Source: Chionis minor
Taxonomy: Eukaryota; Chordata; Aves; Charadriiformes; Chionididae
DNA length: 64,000 bases
Assembly: GCA_013398295.1 (NCBI GenBank)
Contig: VZSF01005687.1
Location: forward strand, 539,550-603,549
Reading direction: 5' to 3'
Position 1 is the stretch's first letter; each line of letters begins with the position of its first letter. Positions 51,250 through 61,854 of the stretch are shown here, one piece after another. The notes under the pieces are model-generated. The model did not search any database and had not been told where the DNA came from. It saw only the letters and a list, made by a program, of their open reading frames with translations. Both the position numbers and the translations under genes were made by a program.

Positions 51250-52404
51250 AGTGGGAAGCACTAAAGGCAGGGCATAAAGAGGATACTTTCTGTTAACAGA
51301 TCAACACCATCTCCTGTAAGATCCTCAAAAAGAAGGTAATGAAGTATGGCCTTGATAAGGAGACAGAGAGATAGATTAAAAACTGGCTGAGTGGCTGCAT
51401 CCAGAAACTGATGATCAGTGGCACAGTCTAGTTGGAGGTCAGTAACTAGCAGCGTACCCCTGGGGTCTATACTGGGTCCAAGCCTGTTTAACATCTTCAT
51501 TAATGATCTGGGTGAAGGGGGAGAGTGTACCCTCAGCAAGTTTGCTAATGAGACGAAACTGGGATGACTGGCTGATACACCAGAGGGTCATGCTGCTATC
51601 CAGAGGGACCTCAACAGGCTGGAGAAATGGGCCAACAGGAATCCCATGAAGTTCAACACGGAGAGGTGCAAAATCCTGCAACTGAAGAGGAACGACTCCA
51701 TGCACCAGCATATGCTGGGGGCCACCCAGCTGTGAAGCAGCTGTGAAGAAAAGGACCTGGGGCTCCTGGTGCACACAAAGTTGAACACAAGTGCAGCAAT
51801 GTGCCCTTGTGGCAACAAATGGTATCAGTATTCTGGGCTGCATTAGAAAAAGTATTACCTGCGGGTCAAGGGAGGTGATCTTGCCCCTCTACTCAGCACC
51901 CGTGAGGCCACATCTGGAGTGCTGGGTCCAGTTCTGGTCCCCCCAGTATAACAGAGACATGGACATACTGGAGACAGTCCAACGAAGGGCCACAAAGATG
52001 ATTAAAGCACTGAAGAAAGGCTGAGACAGCTGTGACTGTCCAGAAGAGAAAGCTCAGCGGGGTTCTTATTAATGTCAATAAACACCAGAAGCGAGGGTGC
52101 AAAGAGGATGGGGCCAGGGTCTTTTCAGTGGTGGACCGTGACAGGACCAGAGGCAATGAGGACAAACTGAAACACAAGAGGATCTGCCTGAACATCAGGA
52201 AACACTTTTTTACTGTGAGGGTGACTGAGCACTGGCACAGGTTTCCCAGAGAGGTTGTGGAATCTCCATTCTTGGAGATATTAAAAAAACTGACTGAATA
52301 TGGTCCTGAGCAGCCTGCTGTAGGTGACCCTGGTTGAGCAGGAGGGTTGGACCAGGTGACCTCCAGAGGTTGCTTCCAATCTCAGCCATTCTGTGATTCT
52401 GCAA
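51250..52404 (+). mobile_element. CR1 LINE 3' fragment, about 1.15 kb, degenerate
   Basis: This spans from just before the RT motif B region to the 3' tail (GCCATTCTGTGATTCTGC). Decayed motifs in sense order are YGLDK, SVPLG-like motif B, ANETKLG-like motif C near 51545, a C-terminal RPHLECWVQFWSPQY at about 51900, and TEHWHRFPREVVESPFLEI at about 52220. Stops and frameshifts interrupt it many times. Minus-strand frames such as 51439-51843 are antisense shadows. About seven bases are missing near 52040 at the hairpin segment. Confidence 0.92.
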
Positions 52405-55400
52405 TCACCATAGACTTGAATATCCCACGGAGATAGATTAGCTACCTTTTCATAAAGGTCTCTTTTTATTAAGACAACTAGTACCAAGGTGAGACATTAT
52501 TCAAAACAAGAAATGCTGATCCTTCTTCTACTAAAAACATTCAAAACACTGGTATAGCTAAATTTTTATGATGATGACATGATTTGGTGAACAATTGCTT
52601 CTTTCAGTAGTATTCTTATAATTAGGAAAAGGTATGCTTACCCCAGTTTTTGAGGAGTGTCACATATGTTGGCAGGATCATTCTGTTAAATGATTTACAT
52701 CAGTTAAAGTGAAAGATAACCTGACCTTTCATTTATCAAATTTGCAGTATTTTAGCTAACAATAAACAGACTGACTGCTTCATAATACTGTTTGCTAAAT
52801 TTCCTAGTGCACAAAAACTGCCTGTTGTCAGTACTGTTACTGTGCTGAAGATGCCTTTGCTACTAGGCGTCCTTGTACATGCTCATGGTACGGCAGGACT
52901 CCCTCCTTGCTTCCCTCCCTCCCTCCCTCTCCTCTCTGTGATTTCACATGAACATTTCCAGAGACAGAGCCCTGCAAGGAGTCTGCCATCCCTCTAGCCC
53001 TGCTGTGCAGTGCAGTGCAGTACCACCACAGGCATCCTCTCAAGATTTTCTCTTTCTTTGTAACTCCCACCTTTGACTAGGAAGGAAAAGAGGCATTTAT
53101 GCTCTTGCTGAGACTCAAAGCAGCTGGGTTAGGTGGGAGGAGAGACACTACCTCTATTTCAGAGTCACTTGTGTCACTAGGCATGAGTTAGGTGAGTGAG
53201 AGTTGGGTAGCAACTTCAACTGTGCAGATACTTTTAGTAACTCCAGGGTCAAACCCAGAAGTTGTACTGAATAACAAGTCTTCCAGCTAACACATGCCGT
53301 TTAGTCAGTAGGTTGAAAGAAGCAATTTCCTTTAGATTAGCTTTTTGGGGACACAAACTGCATTCCTCATGAGCAGATTATCTTTCTTGCACTGTGAGGA
53401 TAACCCACGTATTATTGCATCTTTTCTAACTTTTTACCAATGCATATTCTCTGGATTTTCTCTCCTAACATATTGCTGTCTGGGATTTGTATGTCTGAAG
53501 AATATTGCTGACCAATGAACTGGTAGAGATACACAGCTAATTACAGATTGGAAGGAACAAGGAAATGGAAGAGTTTTGAGTTGAAAACTAAGAGTTCATT
53601 TTTAATATCTTGATAATTTATTCAAAACAAAATGACAGGTTGGCACCATTATATCTACAAACTTAAATATTGCAATATTTAGCTCTGAAAATTAAAATAA
53701 ACTTGATGATTGTTTAGTTTAGAAGACCTCATAAGACATACTTGCTAACTAATCTAAGGAATTTGGGAAAATTTTTATGGCAAAATGACAATACAACCCA
53801 TTTTCCATCCTATCTTCTGCTTACTGGACACTTTGTCCAGTTTTATGAAGAATTTGACTTTGGTGATCCATCACCTCTGGACTCTTAAAGCAGTTCTATA
53901 AGGTACCTGTTCCCCAATAGTTTTGTTTTCATTAGAGGATACTGAGAGGTGAAGCTCTATTATAAGCAGTTTCCAGGCATAAAGATGCATTTCTGAAATA
54001 CAGTGAGGAATATTTCTTATTTCACCTTACAGTTATCACTAAATATCTTCAGAGCCATATTTACAAAAACTCATTGCAAGTAAGTTTCCTCTGTCAGTCC
54101 TACAAAACAGGTACGTGCAACTCAAATGGATACTCATTTAAGTGACTTGATTGCACAAAGCTTACTGGAAAAGTGTTTACAGAGTTTGGGTGCTTGTGAA
54201 TGAACCTTAAATTTTGCATAAGATTTGGCATTTGTGCATCAGTAGACCTCAGCAAGCTCTTATCCACCTACCAGTCAAACCAGACAAATTCTCCTTCTCA
54301 GTCCCACTGACCTTGGTATTTGCTTATTTTTACACACCAAAGAAAAACAACGAGCTTTGAAATGTTATTTGAAGGTTATTTGGTTTGGGATAGTAACCAG
54401 GCAGTTTTAAATTACTGAGATCATTATTAAGATTTATGCCTTGTACTGTAGCAACATCTACCTGTTCTACTCATGGATCATGTGACAGAGGCACATAAGT
54501 TTGTCTCCTGATACATAGAAATGACCTGCTTTTCCTGCAAGAGGCATTTCTTATATTCTCTGAGACCTCAGCTATTCTAGCCTTCAGCTGCAAATTAGTC
54601 TCACCTTTCTTGTTAATGTCTGATTCTTTGACAGAATATGGATGTTAAGTTAATATTAAAAGAGACATTAGGTCCTTTGCCTATGCTTTTGACTAGTGCT
54701 AAATAAGAAGCTGAGTTAGAAACTCAGTCTTCTGGGGAGTCATAGACTGCAATATTTATAGTAGCGGTTCTGAGTTATGTGCTGTACTGATGTGAGATAA
54801 ATAAGAGCTGGATGCTTTCTGAGAGACCATGGTAGAGATGGTAGTTTTTCTTACGTATATTTTAGCTGTTTTGATTGGACTGTACTTCTCCAGGGATTGT
54901 AACGAAAACTATAAATTGAACGGCAGTATTAGCAGAAAGGAAGTCCTAAATCAAAGAATGCTATTTTTATTGTGTGGTAGATACAACAGCACATCTCATT
55001 CAAGGTGTGACTTCCTTATTTCTAGGACAAATCTTTACATATTACAAAATAATAACAAATTGCAAAATAATTGCCCTGTAACTTTTAGAAAGCTGATTTA
55101 AAATTATGTGGGCTTTGAAGCTGCTGGAACAGTAGCTTCAGAATAGAAATTGTTTTAACATTAGTGACAAGCAAAAAATCACTGCATCTGCACAATCTGC
55201 ACATTTTTGAACATGTTTGATATAACATGCTTAAAACATCAATCTGTGGCAGAAGAGCAAGTCTTTAGCAGCAAGCCACCAAACCCTAGTTATTCCTTTT
55301 ACTTAAAAACGCAAACTAATCTAATTTACTCCATAATTCTTACTGGTTGAGAGGGGCTCAGAGCATTTCACAAAACTTTTCCTTGGCTTAGTTATAGCTA

Positions 55401-58229
55401 TGCCGGAGTAGGACTATCACCTCCAGTACAGCAAGCACTAAATCAATTCATATAATGTACTTCTTTGTGTACTGAACTGGGCTAAATCCAAAATCTGAGA
55501 CTAAGTCCTTTTGCATAAAACGATTGCTCTGTTTCTGTGCCTAGTGCAGCCTGCAGCCTCAAAGGTCTTGGAGTCGTTCTGACACAATAAAAGAAATGCT
55601 TATTCAGAAGACATGATCTTTCAGTAGGGGGAAAAAACCACCCACCACCAACAAGAAACAGATGGTTTTCAACAGATAAAAAAGGAATGAAGATTGAACT
55701 GACTACAGGGAGACTTATTTAGCAACTGTTTCCAATTTATCTTTGGGATGTACAGTAGCAGGAATTTATGAGAAGTCAAAGACAGCTTGCTAGTTACATT
55801 GCATATAAACAAGCCTAAGTGAATAATTAAGCAACTGAAGTACTTGTTTTTCAAACTGTAGGTTAAGTTTGAAAATCTTACTACCTCCTAGCACTTTTTG
55901 TTTCTTGATCATCCTAGAAATAATGAGTATTACCACAAATTCGTAGGGGTCTCTCAGCCTTTGGAAGTAACTCCAAAAAGATATGCAAGCAAGTTCTTTT
56001 ATTTATTCTAAGATGATACTCCTAATAAGGATATTGTCTTCATAAACAACATTCATTCATAAATAACTGCAAACACACCAAATAAAGTTTGGTAAACTGC
56101 ATAAGCAGTCTTTATATTAAATAAAATTTCAAGGAGATGACTGCTAATATCGCTGGTGTTAGCTACAGCAATTTCTGTTCAGCTGAAATAAATGGGAATT
56201 CTTTGAGCAACTGAATTTCTTACTAAACAGTTAGCATGTGCTGACATTTTTATTACAATGCTTATGCCTTAAATGAAATTAGTGAATTTAAAAGCCCGAG
56301 AGTTATTGCCACTGGCAAATGAAGTCTTTTGTGTGCCTATTAAAAGATATAGCATTGCAAACTTATTCATGTTGTTTGGCCAGCATATTTCAGTTCTTAA
56401 CCATCAGCTTCGCTGCCAGCCTTCAGACATTCATCCCATTGTTAGCAAAGACAAAACCAATACTGGATACAGCACTGGGGGCAGATACTGAATTGAATAA
56501 CTGGGCTAATTATTGCAGAAATCAGTGTGAATACTAACACATGGAGCACCATGACTGGCTGTTTTTGTTGCACGTTCTTTACGCTCCTCCTTCAGACTCT
56601 CAAATTTTCCTGTGCCTTACTATACTGAGCTGGTCTGACTGGGGGTCTTTTGCTAGCTTCTGAAAATTTAAAGACTTGTTATTAGTACTTTTTGCAAAGT
56701 GCTATGATGGTTTAATGATGTTGGCATCTGTCTCCTAGCAAACAGGCTAAGATGAAGACATTTAACACAGATCATTGAACAGCTGATGGCAAATTTCAGG
56801 TGTCACATTATCATCCTATGTCAACTTGGAGCGGGAATCACACTTTATTGTGTTTTCACAGCCTCCTAGTGCATGAACAGAACTTCCCATTTAATAACAG
56901 TAATATCAATAATATCGGTAGTGACCATATATAACATACTATTTCCATCATTTATTCCTGATAGCAAAGACAGGCTAAAGCTATGGTTGACAGCACGGCT
57001 TGCTTTCCCATACGAACAATGTATGTCTTTACAAAATCATATGCAATTTTCTGAATACTAAAGTATTCTATCATTTGTACATCTAAAGCTCTATAAAATG
57101 CCTGTTATACACTGAATGAAACAAAACTCTTCAGGCTTTTAATTCCTTCCATAATTCCCTAGAGTTCCACAGATGCTATAAAAAGCCTGAAGACATAGAA
57201 GTGTGACTGTACAGTATTTCATAAAGTATTTATATAAATTTCCAACCAGAATATTGCACTGTATGAATAATCTTTGTAACTTCCAAATATTTACATTTCT
57301 AAATCTGATCCTTTTGTACAACTACAGAAACTGCAGGAAATAAACCTTCCCTTGTGTATTCACAGGAAGCTGGGTTATCTGAGTTTTAAGTCAAATCCAA
57401 AACATACTTCAAAAGCAATTGCCACAGAGAAGACACTGTTTATGTGAGTAACTTGGTTACATCTCTGCCATATGAAGTAAAGTGCCGTGCATTTTCCTGA
57501 GCGTATGTATCGATACACACAAAAAAAGCTGATTTTAACTTCTCTTCTTTTAAATCCAATGAGAATCCATAGACAGCTGACAGTCTGATATTTACATAAA
57601 ACTTGAACTGAATACTCCACCATTTAAAAACCTGCACACTCACACACATGTTATCCCAACCTGTGCTTCAGGCTTGGTTCCAAAAATACTTTATGTACAA
57701 TTTCTAGATCAGACTGTCCCCTATGCAGAAATCGGACATGAGGAAGTCTCTAAAATTCCTCTGTATCCACAAAGTTTAGGAAAAGTTTCTTAGTTTCCTT
57801 AGTTTATGTCCAGCTAGTAGTCCGAGCTGCCTGCTGACATTAGTTTGGGTCCCAAATTCGCTAAAAAAAGGTATCCTCCTATAGCTATCAAAATGGTGAG
57901 AGATTGGTAAAGAATTATCTGTTTGGGTCTGACCACTTTGTTTCACACTAACTCTCGTTTAGTTATGGAATTAGCTACTCCAGCTGGAAGGGATGCAGCA
58001 TAGCGGACAAATGCCTCAACTGATCCTTACAGAAAAGTTCACAAGGCAAGTGAACTATGCTTGACAAATACTTCGTTCGTTTCCAAATGACTAGGTCTAC
58101 TACTTGTTCCTACACTTGCAATGTACACAGGAAAAAAAAGAAAAAAAAAAAGTAAATTTTGAGTGGCTGTTACCTTTTTCTTCTTGAGGTAGGACAAAGA
58201 ACTCAAAAAATAAAGGCTGTCAAAGGCAG
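52405..58229. other. Intergenic flank downstream of CRISPLD1, no gene seen
   Basis: A+T-rich, with a CCCT microsatellite (52900-52935), a small TGCAG repeat (53006-53021) and an A-rich tract (58131-58152). The right part could include a longer CRISPLD1 3' UTR if a more distal poly(A) site is used. No other exon is recognised. Confidence 0.6.
52900..52935. repeat. CCCT-rich microsatellite
   Basis: Imperfect (CCCT)n, with about four consecutive units and C/T-rich flanks. The other strand is purine-rich. Confidence 0.9.
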
Positions 58230-58248
58230 TCTTACTATGTAAATTAAT

Positions 58249-58254
58249 TTTATT
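58249..58254 (-). terminator. Candidate distal poly(A) signal of CRISPLD1
   Basis: The plus strand reads TTTATT, giving the canonical AATAAA on the minus strand about 1.5 kb past the CRISPLD1 stop codon. In the direction of transcription it is followed about 30-45 nt later by a T-rich segment (CCTTTATTTTTTGAG), as expected of a downstream element. It is the best distal candidate by position and context. Confidence 0.4.
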
Positions 58255-59282
58255 CAAAACAGATTAAAAAAACCTAACAAAGCTTGCCTAACTACATGAG
58301 GTAGTACATGTAGCAAAACAGAAGGCAGAATATAGTATTCTGAAATATGAAGAATACAAATAAGTTTACAAGTTGGAAGGAAGTAAATTCAACAACAGAA
58401 ACAAAAAATACCAAAAATAAAGTTTAACAGCTTTTCAGTCTTAAAGCACCAGTATACTTTTCATAGAAAGAAACATAGTATCACCGCTACATGTTCTTCG
58501 TATACCATCATATGGTAAAATTAATGCACAAGGCTGTTCACCATAAATGAATTTCTTAAAATAGTGAAGTAACAAATGACAGAATAGTCACTGGGCTCCA
58601 TACCACCATACTTCCTGGCCTGCAGGAGTATTTGCCAGGTCATGAGGAGCAAGGTTAGCCTTTGTTGCCATTTTCTTTAATTTTTGAACATTTACCCTCA
58701 TATTAATGTATAGTATACAGATATTGTGTACAGCTTAAGGCCTCAAGCTTGCAAATTTTTATGCACGTGTACAATTCTATGTTTTTGCTGAAACCAGATT
58801 TAGGTAAATTGAAGGAGTCCCATGGAAAATACAGCATGTATGCATGCAGAACTGCATTGCAGAACTGATGGCTTATTCCTTAATTTCAGGTTACTCTACT
58901 CAATATGAAAATTTTCTCCAGTCCTTCAAGGCTATATATGTCTATCTTTTACTCACCCATCCCAAGATAGCTGAGTATCTGTGAATTACTGGGCCATAAT
59001 GAATTGGTTATTTGAACTGAAGAGCTTAGCAGCATTCAATAAACATTTCATTAACATATTTAAGAAATAATAAACACAAATGACCCAGTGCCTTAAAAAT
59101 ATTTCTTCAGAGGAAAACATGCTAATATGATCCAGGACTTCCTTATGTTTTATATATTCCATTTTATTTCAAAATAGGTATTTGTACTTGTTATGATTAG
59201 TGTGAAATTGAAAACAGTCTAGCTCTTCATTTATGCTTGCATGGCTAATGCTACTGTAAATCATCAAAAAATTATATATATT

Positions 59283-59310
59283 TTTATTGTACTTTAAGGC
59301 ATGATTTATT
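59283..59310 (-). terminator. Candidate proximal poly(A) signals of CRISPLD1
   Basis: Two minus-strand AATAAA hexamers lie 22 bp apart (59305-59310 and 59283-59288), about 460-480 nt past the stop codon. Both sit in very A+T-rich sequence, so chance occurrence is a real possibility. If used, they would give a short 3' UTR isoform. Confidence 0.3.
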
Positions 59311-59764
59311 ATATTGAATTATTGGGATGGCTTCTTTTATGTACATTGGAAATAAAAACTCTGGCCTCCCTATGGTATAGTTTTAAGGTTACTGTTAGTG
59401 GCATATATAAAGCACCATACAATAATATATTCAGATGAAGAAAACAAAGAACATTTATGAGCTTTGAATTAACTGTATTGGAGTAACTGCTAAGAAAATA
59501 TAGCAATATTTAACACAGGATTCAAAATATTGTTATATATCATTATAGATTTTCAAATGAATTTTTCTCCCATGTTTACTTTTACAGATTTTTTTCATTA
59601 AGATATATATGTAATTTAAACTTTTCGGCGGAAAGCAGTATACATCTTCTGTACAATAATGTTACAGCTTTATACAAATTTTAGGAATTATAAGAAATTG
59701 CCTTTATTATTCTCTTCTGAGTGCTCTGGTTTCACTTGCCCATTTTACATTTCACTTGCTAGAC

Positions 59765-59816
59765 TCAGACAACAGCAAATACTCTGAATGCCTTGCTTCC
59801 TGGAGGATTCTGTAAA
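59765..59816 (-). CDS. CRISPLD1: CRISPLD1 last coding exon (C-terminus and stop)
   Basis: A minus-strand acceptor TTTATGTTTCAG at 59817-59828 is followed by T, TTA, CAG and onward, giving LQNPPGSKAFRVFAVV and then TGA (59767-59765). The first T completes the split Ser codon (AG|T) left by the exon at 61724-61854, so the spliced product reads IYSES-LQNPP without a frame break. The phase-2 junction, the intact acceptor and the match to the CRISPLD1 C-terminus I know from vertebrates (ending RVFAVV) make this a confident exon, even though only 52 coding bases are present and no ORF finder would report it. These residues close the second LCCL domain. The stop is followed by A+T-rich sequence that is probably 3' UTR. 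Confidence 0.93.
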
Positions 59817-61723
59817 CTGAAACATAAAAACATTCCTGATGTTATTTTTAAGACTGCAACATTTTGATGACAACTTTTTATTGTTGTTAAATACAGTTCT
59901 AGGATCTTGCAACTCTTCCTGTGATTACTCATAACTTCAGCTAAGATTTTTTTTTGAACTGTTACAAATAAAAATTACATGAATTTCAGATTAATTTTTC
60001 TTCCAAGCAGCTTATTAGAAAAAAATGTAACATAAAAAAAAATTAAGTAATCCTTTGTGATGAGGGATCTTGGTTTAAAGAATAAAGCTCTATTGAAGCA
60101 AAACACTAAGAAAAAGTTTTAAGGAAAAAGAGACAGCATGCACCTTATGCTCACTATTCCAATAACTATATCCGGAGAGAACTTGTAGACCTAGGAGATC
60201 ACTTGTTTGTTAGTTGCTTATATGCCGAAGGATAGATTTCTAAAGAGAATTAATATTTTACAAAAACAAAGCAAATGACTTCTGAATGAATAAATATCTG
60301 GCTTCAAAATAAACAAAAATACCCAACTGCTATGCAATTTTGTTAGAATAAATATTTTTGTCTTACAAACTGAACTATCATGTCATATTTAATGGTCTCA
60401 TTGTTTTCTCTTCTGCAAAACCTGTCTGAGGTGCATCTGGGAAGGAAAAGGAAATGGAGGTGAAAGTAAGGAAGGGCACAATGAAACAGGTTGCCTGCAA
60501 CAGCATTACAAGTCATCATCTTCTGCTTCACAGAAAACTTGCATGGGACTGTTTTCCAAACCTCTGACCTTCCAAACTTTACCAAGATGGTAAAAGTAAA
60601 AATAATGATTAAATTCGCAACACTTTTCCTGGCTTCACCTCTAGTCAATAAGAAGATTTATATGGAGAACAAAAGTATCAGTAAGAAAGCATTCTTTCTG
60701 AGGGAACTGGATGGTCATGGGGAAAGGCCAAAAAGTATGTAAATTAAGTCATCCACTAACCAAAGGAAATCTGTATAAGTTTCCAGATATGTTGAAAGAT
60801 TTGAGGGAAAGAGGCAAGACATCTCTCCACCCCTAATTAAAAATAACAAAAAACCAGTCTTTTCCTACCTCCAAAAATTTTTTTTCCTACCCTCAAGTTC
60901 TCTACAGAACCTTTTGGAGTTTTTTTCCCCACACATATTTCTTGGAAAGCCTATAGTTTTAGAGGTAAAAATCATTCTTAGCTTTACAGGACTAAAAGAC
61001 CAGTGCAAGATTTCTTTTTAAGGTAATTTCTTTCTTCCTTTAGAACCTGGAGAACTCTTTCAGGGATTAAATTTAGTCTGCAACATGCAGCCACGCATTA
61101 TCGTCAAAGAATGCATGAATGCACTGAATACAACTAAATGAACTTCTATAGCATCTCCATGTCTTTCAGAAAAACACTGTTAAAACCAGTCAAACCATTA
61201 AAAGAAAAAAAGACATTCAAAAATATGTTTTAATGATTGTGAATTGTAATGGTTTTGAATATTATTTATGGGCTGGGTCACTGATTCAATGCCATATTAA
61301 TTAGTAATGAACATTTCATCATGAACCAATGAACCTTCATCAGCTCCTAGTATCCATCAACTGCAGACCCTCTAACTTGGACAGAATAAATCATTAATGT
61401 TAATCCCAAAGAAAGCAGAGGCAATTTTCTTATCAAATATTGTGTTAGTTGCAACAGAACCAGCAAAGTAAACAAGAGGGTTATTTTATTTCATAAGCAG
61501 CTTTCTAGAGTAATGATTTATAAGCTTAGAGGAGGCAGGCAGCTCTGGTACCACAGCTTCTCCAAAGTCACCACAGCTGTTACACAAGCTCTGTAAATCA
61601 CCCATGTTGGCCTATTTGCTTGGTTTCTAGCACTGCCCCAGGTACAAACAGACACAATGCAAGACTTTGTAAATCTTATCGAGGTGAAGGGTAAAGTGTA
61701 ATCTTTAAAAGTGGGCTCTGTAC
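59817..61723 (-). other. CRISPLD1: Last intron of CRISPLD1
   Basis: This 1907-bp intron begins GTACAG at 61723 and ends TTTCAG at 59817, both on the minus strand. It separates the two coding exons at a phase-2 site. It is A+T-rich and holds no recognisable mobile element. The small open frames inside it on either strand (for example 60343-60648) show no family resemblance, and I take them as chance. Confidence 0.88.
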
Positions 61724-61854
61724 CTTTCTGAATATATCCCATTTTGAAAGGAAGCAACATACACCTTTCTTTTGTCTACTGGCATAACATCAACATAACC
61801 ACCCTGGTTGCGGACTACACCAGCGTGTACTGCTGCCCGGCAGATACTGGATAT
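61724..61854 (-). CDS. CRISPLD1: CRISPLD1 penultimate coding exon (second LCCL domain)
   Basis: On the minus strand, a pyrimidine-rich tract ending in TTCTTAG is followed by 131 nt of open frame, then the donor AAAG|GTACAG. The exon starts in phase 0 and encodes 43 residues plus two bases of a split Ser codon. It reads [12 protein letters not shown] near its start, [13 protein letters not shown] in the middle and [10 protein letters not shown] at the end. The SSIC..AVHAG and GG.VDV motifs are typical of LCCL domains, and I recognise the sequence as the second LCCL domain of CRISPLD1, a secreted CAP-superfamily glycoprotein with an N-terminal CAP (SCP) domain and two C-terminal LCCL domains. 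Family knowledge suggests an extracellular role; its molecular activity is poorly defined. The next upstream exon is not in the window. The closest alternative is CRISPLD2, whose corresponding segment, as I remember it, differs more. The exon is intact and shows no pseudogene features. Confidence 0.93.

Larger units (their letters stand above)
58230..59764 (-). other. CRISPLD1: Probable 3' UTR of CRISPLD1
   Basis: Transcription of CRISPLD1 must continue leftward past the stop codon at 59765. The sequence is A+T-rich, non-coding and free of recognisable repeats. On the minus strand, AATAAA occurs at 59305-59310 and 59283-59288, which would give a UTR of about 0.5 kb. It occurs again at 58249-58254, in the context GAATAAAATTAA followed by a T-rich stretch, which would give a UTR of about 1.5 kb. 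I placed the left end at the most distal of these. The true cleavage site cannot be read from sequence alone, so this boundary is inference. Confidence 0.45.

Noticed and set aside
51439..51843. 134-codon minus-strand open frame
   Set aside because: It is the antisense of the CR1 at 51250-52404.
1..58229. HNF4G exons in the downstream flank
   Set aside because: I looked for the conserved zinc-finger and ligand-domain wording on the minus strand and saw none. The gene probably lies beyond the left edge.
59765..61854. CRISPLD2 as the identity of the LCCL exons
   Set aside because: The [23 protein letters not shown] and RVFAVV wording fits CRISPLD1 as I know it better than CRISPLD2. A database search would settle it.
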